DNA from: Bradyrhizobium sp. LMTR 3
GTDB taxonomy: Bacteria; Pseudomonadota; Alphaproteobacteria; Rhizobiales; Xanthobacteraceae
Assembly: GCF_001693485.1 (NCBI RefSeq)
Contig: NZ_MAXC01000015.1
Span: 1 to 64,000, forward strand
Direction: 5' to 3'
DNA: 64,000 bases
Shown here: piece after piece, positions 60,081 to 64,000 of the stretch
How positions within the stretch are numbered: the first letter of the stretch is position 1
How the letters are laid out: each line of letters starts with the position of its first letter
Notes under the pieces: generated by a model
What the model saw: the letters and a program-made list of their open reading frames with translations, nothing else
Databases searched by the model: none
Told to the model about the DNA's origin: nothing
Translations under genes and position numbers: made by a program

Positions 60081-63000
60081 TCACGCCACGTTCTGATCCA
60101 AAATCTTCACGGCGTCGTCGAGGCCGACCGAGACCAGTTGCGAGACGCCGCGTTCGGCCATGGTGACGCCGAACAGCCGGTTCATCCGCGCCATCGTGAT
60201 CGGGTTGTGCGTGATGATGATGAAGCGGGTTTCCGTCGACGAGGTCATCTCGTGCAGCAGGTTGCAGAACCGCTCCACATTGTGGTCGTCGAGCGGCGCG
60301 TCGACTTCGTCCAGCACGCAGATCGGCGATGGGTTGGTGAGGAACACCGCGAAGATCAGCGCCAGCGCGGTCAGCGCCTGCTCGCCACCCGAAAGCAGCG
60401 ACAGCGTCTGCGGCTTCTTGCCGGGTGGTTTGGCGATGATTTCGAGGCCGGCTTCCAGCGGATCGTCGCTCTCGATCAGATGAAGCGCCGCTTCGCCGCC
60501 GCCGAACAATTCGACGAACAGCCGCTTGAAGTGCTCGTTGACGGTCTCGAACGAGGTCAACAGCCGCTCGCGGGCTTCCTTGTTGAGGCTCTGGATGCCC
60601 TGGCGCAGCCGCTTGATGGCTTCGACCAGATCGTCGCGCTCGGTGGTCAGCGCCGTGTGCTGGGTCTCGACCTCGCGCAACTCTTCCTCGGCGCGCAGAT
60701 TGACGGCGCCGAGGCGCTCGCGGTCGCGGCGCAGCTTTTCGAGGCTTTCCTCGATTTCGGAAAGCGGCGGCAATTCCGCACCGGGCTCGATCTCGGCGAG
60801 CGCGGCGACCGCGTGCGGTTCGACTTCGAGCATGTCGTGGATTTCGCGCTCGATGTCGGAAAGCCGGCGCTTGGTGCCCTCCATGCGTTCCTCGGCGCGG
60901 GCGCAGGCCTCGCGGGAAGAGGAGAGCGCTTCGAGCGACGCCTTGGCTGCGCGATCGGTCTCCGCCATCAGGCTTTCGGCGGCGGCCAATGCGTCGGCGG
61001 CGACGCGGCGGGCGCCTTCGGCGGATTCGATTTCGTTGATCAGCGCGCGGCGCTTTTCGGCAAACACGGCCGGCGCATTTTCAAGCTCGGCGCGCTCGGC
61101 CGTTACTTCGGTGATGCGCGCCTCGACGGTGGCGACCTGTGACGCCGAGCTCTGCTTGCGGTTCTGCCATTCGGTGCGTTCGGCCGTGATCGCCTGTACG
61201 CGCTTGTCGGCCAATTCAGCCTCGCGCGCCAGCGCCTGGGCTTCGGCCCGCACCTGCGCGGCAAAGCGGCGGTGTCCATCGATCTCGGTGCGAACGGCGC
61301 TCAGTTTCGCTTCCGTCTCATCCGTCGGCGGCAGTTCGGTCAGCGCGGCAGTGGCGCTTTCATGCGCGGCCTCCGCTTCGCTGCGGTCGGCGGCAAGGCG
61401 GGTATGGGCCTCGGTCAGCGCGGATTTGCGCGCGGCGTGGCGATTGATCTCGCGCTCGGTCGCGGCATGGCGTTCGCGCGCCGCATCGGCCTCGCGCTGC
61501 GCGGCCCGCCAGGCCTCGCGGGCGGCGGTTTCGGCGGCGGATGCCGCCTTCAGTTCCGCCTCGGCGTGTTCCAGGGCCTGCCGCTTGGCAGCGGCATCGG
61601 CGCGGGCCTGTTCCAGCTCGTGTTCGATGTCGACCAGGCGGGCGCGTTCGGCCAGACGCCGAGCGGCACCGGTCGGCGCATGCGCGGCGGCGACAAAGCC
61701 GTCCCAGCGCCAGACGTCGCCTTCCAGCGAGACCAACCGCTGGCCGGTCTTCAATTGCGAAACGAACTCCGCGCCACGCTCCTTCGGCACGACGCCGATT
61801 TGCGCCAGACGGCGCGCCAGTTCGGCCGGCGCCTCGACATGCGCAGCCAACGCATCCACGCCCTCCGGCAGGGCCGGATCGTCGAAGCTTGCACCGGCAT
61901 TGGTCCAGCGCATCGGCGCGGAGGGATCGACGGGCGCGTCAAGATCGTCGCCGAGGACGGCGCCGAGCGCCTTCTCATAGCCCTTGGCGACGGTGACGCC
62001 GTCGATGATCGGCGGCCACAGATTCTTGGTCTCGACATTGACCAGTTTTGAAATCGTGCGCGCTTCGGTCTCGAGCCGCTGCACGCGCTTTTCTGCCTCC
62101 GTGAGCGGGGCGCGGGAAGCTTCGAGCTTCTGCCGTGCGGCGATGTGGCCGGTCTCGTTGGCTTGCGCTGCCGCCTCGGATACGGCCAGCGTTTCCTGCG
62201 CGGTTTCCATGGCAGCGGCGAGCGCGTCGAGGTCGCCGAGATTGCCGGTCTCGTCGCTGAGCTTCTGCTCGTCGGCCGCGACGCTGGCAATTTCCTGGTC
62301 GAGCCGGGCCAGCCGGTCGCGATGGGTGCGCACGCCGGCCTCTAACTGGTTGCGCTTGGCCGTGAGGTCGGCGAGCGCGGTGGTCAGTTCGCCGAACATG
62401 CGCTCGGCGGCGGCCAGTGTCGCTTCCGCTTCCGACACGCGCTCGTCGACGCCAGAACGCTTTTCGACGCGTGACTTGATCTCTTCCTTCAGCTCGGCGT
62501 CCTCGGTGTCGAGGCGCTGCAGCGCGATCTCGGCATCGGATGTCTGCTGCTGTTCGCGCGCGATGTCGGCGGCGAACTGATTCAGCCGCCGGTCGAGCTC
62601 GGCGACGCGCTCCTTGGCGCGCTCTTCCTCGCGGTCGAGCTGTTCGCGGGCGTTGGTGAGGCGCTGCAGCCCGGCCGCGGCGCGGGCTTCGCCTTCGCGC
62701 AAGGCCGGCAATTCGGAGGCGCGGATCGCCTGGATACGCGCCGCTTCGGCCTGCTCGCGGGTGCGCTCGGCCATCTCGCGAACGTTGATGTCGTGCGTAT
62801 TCGCGGCTTCCGCGACGTCGGTATTGGCCTCGAGCCAGCGCAGGTGGAACAGCGTGGCCTCGGCCTTGCGCACCTTGGCCGCAACTTCGCGGAACCGGAT
62901 AGCCTGGCGCGCCTGCTTCTTCAGCCCGTCGATCTGACCGGAGAGTTGCCCGATGACGTCCTCGACGCGGGTGAGGTTGGTTTCGGCAGCCTTCAGCCGC

Positions 63001-63545
63001 AACTCGGCCTCGTGGCGGCGGGCGTGGAGGCCGGCGACGCCGGCGGCGTCTTCCAGCACGCGGCGGCGCTGCTCGGGTTTGGCCTGAATGATCTCGCCGA
63101 TCTTGCCCTGGTGAACCAGCGCCGGCGACCGCGCGCCGGTGGCGGCGTCGGCAAACAGGATCTGCACGTCGCGGGCGCGAACGTCGCGGCCGTTGATGCG
63201 ATAGACCGACCCGGCCTCGCGCTCGATGCGGCGGGAGATTTCCAGCACCTGGCTGTCATTGACCGCGGCCGGCGCCGTGCGATCGGCATTGTCGATCGTC
63301 ATCGTGACTTCGGCGTGGTTGCGCGCCGGACGGTTGCCGGAACCGGCGAAGATCACCGCATCCATGTCGGCGGCGCGCAGCGATTTGTGCGAGGTTTCGC
63401 CCATCGCCCAGCGCAAGGCTTCGACCAGGTTCGACTTGCCGCAGCCGTTCGGTCCGACCACGCCGGTGAGGCCGGGTTCGATCATGAAATCAGTGGGTTC
63501 GACGAACGACTTGAAACCGTGGAGGCGGAGGCGCGTGAGTTTCAT
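60081..63545 (-). CDS. smc: chromosome segregation protein SMC
   Basis: A 1154-residue SMC ATPase. The N-terminal FKSFVEPTDFMIEPGLTGVV and GPNGCGKSN (Walker A) and the C-terminal LSGGEQALTALALIF signature with VLDEVDAPLDDHNVERF (Walker B) form the ATPase head. The two coiled-coil arms flank the hinge (about 520-640: PIIDGVTVAKGYEKALGAVL, GVDALAAHV). It condenses and organises the chromosome with ScpA and ScpB. ATG 63545 is chosen because the frame farther upstream is not SMC-like. The length is typical for the family. Confidence 0.96.
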   Translation of the reverse strand: MKLTRLRLHGFKSFVEPTDFMIEPGLTGVVGPNGCGKSNLVEALRWAMGETSHKSLRAADMDAVIFAGSGNRPARNHAEVTMTIDNADRTAPAAVNDSQVLEISRRIEREAGSVYRINGRDVRARDVQILFADAATGARSPALVHQGKIGEIIQAKPEQRRRVLEDAAGVAGLHARRHEAELRLKAAETNLTRVEDVIGQLSGQIDGLKKQARQAIRFREVAAKVRKAEATLFHLRWLEANTDVAEAANTHDINVREMAERTREQAEAARIQAIRASELPALREGEARAAAGLQRLTNAREQLDREEERAKERVAELDRRLNQFAADIAREQQQTSDAEIALQRLDTEDAELKEEIKSRVEKRSGVDERVSEAEATLAAAERMFGELTTALADLTAKRNQLEAGVRTHRDRLARLDQEIASVAADEQKLSDETGNLGDLDALAAAMETAQETLAVSEAAAQANETGHIAARQKLEASRAPLTEAEKRVQRLETEARTISKLVNVETKNLWPPIIDGVTVAKGYEKALGAVLGDDLDAPVDPSAPMRWTNAGASFDDPALPEGVDALAAHVEAPAELARRLAQIGVVPKERGAEFVSQLKTGQRLVSLEGDVWRWDGFVAAAHAPTGAARRLAERARLVDIEHELEQARADAAAKRQALEHAEAELKAASAAETAAREAWRAAQREADAARERHAATEREINRHAARKSALTEAHTRLAADRSEAEAAHESATAALTELPPTDETEAKLSAVRTEIDGHRRFAAQVRAEAQALAREAELADKRVQAITAERTEWQNRKQSSASQVATVEARITEVTAERAELENAPAVFAEKRRALINEIESAEGARRVAADALAAAESLMAETDRAAKASLEALSSSREACARAEERMEGTKRRLSDIEREIHDMLEVEPHAVAALAEIEPGAELPPLSEIEESLEKLRRDRERLGAVNLRAEEELREVETQHTALTTERDDLVEAIKRLRQGIQSLNKEARERLLTSFETVNEHFKRLFVELFGGGEAALHLIESDDPLEAGLEIIAKPPGKKPQTLSLLSGGEQALTALALIFAVFLTNPSPICVLDEVDAPLDDHNVERFCNLLHEMTSSTETRFIIITHNPITMARMNRLFGVTMAERGVSQLVSVGLDDAVKILDQNVA

Positions 63546-63771
63546 GAACACAAATCTCTGTTGGCCGGGCGCGAATCTCCCTGCCGTGACAATACCATAG
63601 AAGGCAATGTCAGTGTGGATGAGCCGCTCGTTGCGGCGCTTATGAGCCGCGACAATGGCGAGGCCGAGGCCGGAGAGCAACGCCCCCGCAGGGCTTTTCC
63701 CAAGGGATTTGAGGCGCTTGTGTGGCGCCTTTTGCTGGACTTACGAGCGCGAATGAATCCGATCGCGCGAA
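63546..63771. other. intergenic region between dsbA and smc
   Basis: This 226-base gap has no convincing gene. AGGCGC then GCGCCT followed by TTTT near 63711-63733 forms a weak hairpin but faces the strand opposite to both neighbours. Nothing else is recognised. Confidence 0.5.
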
Positions 63772-64000
63772 TCAGCTCTTCAGCATTGCGTTGATGCGCT
63801 TTGCGAACTCCTCGAAGCTCTGCTCGCCCTTGATCATCTCGCCGTTGATGAAGAAGCTAGGCGTCGACTGCACCTTCAGCACCTCGGCGGCATATTTCTG
63901 GTCGGCGGCGATCTTGTCGAGCAGCGCCTGATCCTTCAGGCAATCCTCGACCTGCGTTTGCGTAAGGCCGGCCTGCTTGCCGATCCGGGTCAGCGTCTCC
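63772..64000 (-). CDS. DsbA-like thioredoxin-fold protein, C-terminal part
   Basis: The 3' end of a gene that continues beyond the window: 76 codons ending in AMLKS and TGA. The visible part (LTQTQVEDCLKDQALLDKI, EVLKVQSTPSFFINGEMI, EQSFEEFAKRINAML) is the C-terminal half of a DsbA/thioredoxin-fold protein, with the conserved cis-Pro in STPSFFING. The active-site CxxC lies outside. In relatives this gene precedes smc on the same strand, as here. Confidence 0.88.
   Translation of the reverse strand, partial: ETLTRIGKQAGLTQTQVEDCLKDQALLDKIAADQKYAAEVLKVQSTPSFFINGEMIKGEQSFEEFAKRINAMLKS

Noticed and set aside
63546..63680. N-terminal extension of SMC
   Set aside because: SMC proteins begin at MKLTRLRLHGFKSF, and the upstream residues are not conserved in type.
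63711..63733. hairpin with TTTT between dsbA and smc
   Set aside because: The T-run lies on the + strand, while both neighbouring genes are on the minus strand, so it is not their terminator.
1..64000. CRISPR arrays, tRNA or rRNA genes
   Set aside because: No regularly spaced identical repeats, no tRNA cloverleaf candidates and no rRNA-like stretches were noticed when reading; this was by eye only.

Overview
The window looks like chromosomal DNA of a Bradyrhizobium-type alphaproteobacterium. It is GC-rich and densely packed. It carries a fused cytochrome b/c1 gene (fbcH), a fused trpEG gene behind a rhizobial-type trpL attenuator, a divergent ScfR/RamB-like regulator–isocitrate lyase pair, and several families of palindromic intergenic repeats of the kind common in Bradyrhizobium. 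No rRNA, tRNA, CRISPR array, prophage or large transposon was recognised. Most of the window is ordinary core genome; the genus is an inference from gene content and remembered protein similarity.

Layout. 0–7.7 kb: small hypotheticals, a cytochrome P450–SDR pair, DUF2380, RidA, an HD-domain protein, DUF1993 and a lytic transglycosylase. 8–11.7 kb: a three-gene molybdenum hydroxylase operon (FAD, 2Fe-2S and Mo subunits). 11.7–14.8 kb: small genes (orphan Imm35-like, DinB, VOC, zinc ribbon, cytochrome c, APG-repeat secreted protein) separated by repeats. 14.8–16 kb: a gene-free stretch of nested repeats, including a 168-bp MITE inserted in a palindromic repeat. 16–19.6 kb: ScfR-like regulator divergent from aceA, then DUF4170. 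19.8–26.5 kb: metallophosphoesterase, Nudix, a polytopic membrane protein with a GT2 glycosyltransferase, GNAT and a CPA2 antiporter. 26.6–31 kb: a probable zinc-starvation (Zur) regulon made of a TonB receptor, a DUF2946 protein and a CobW/ZigA GTPase around two palindromic boxes. 31–37.9 kb: a moxR–DUF58–BatA/DUF4159–membrane protein operon. 38.1–41.7 kb: a tightly overlapping five-gene operon (DUF1285, CoA pyrophosphatase, DUF6111, CCA-adding enzyme, TauE/SafE). 41.7–46.7 kb: hypothetical, HAD, YodC-like, hemF, queD–queE–trmL. 47–49.7 kb: the bc1 complex (petA, fbcH) with a good terminator. 49.8–54.6 kb: dienelactone hydrolase, NAD-dependent epimerase, trpL–trpEG, apt. 54.8–56.7 kb: a GIY-YIG-like gene with a perfect 20-bp palindrome upstream, and two ParA-like ATPases. 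56.8–64 kb: M48 protease with LemA, an Rsm22-like methyltransferase, smc, and the tail of a dsbA-like gene.

The points most worth a second look are the nested MITE with a 10-bp target duplication and Tn5-like ends, the palindrome-controlled GIY-YIG gene, the unusual ParA-like pair, the Zur regulon, the leaderless trpL attenuator, and a COG0720 (QueD-type) protein lacking the usual catalytic cysteine. Nothing here amounts to a clear new defence or mobile system.
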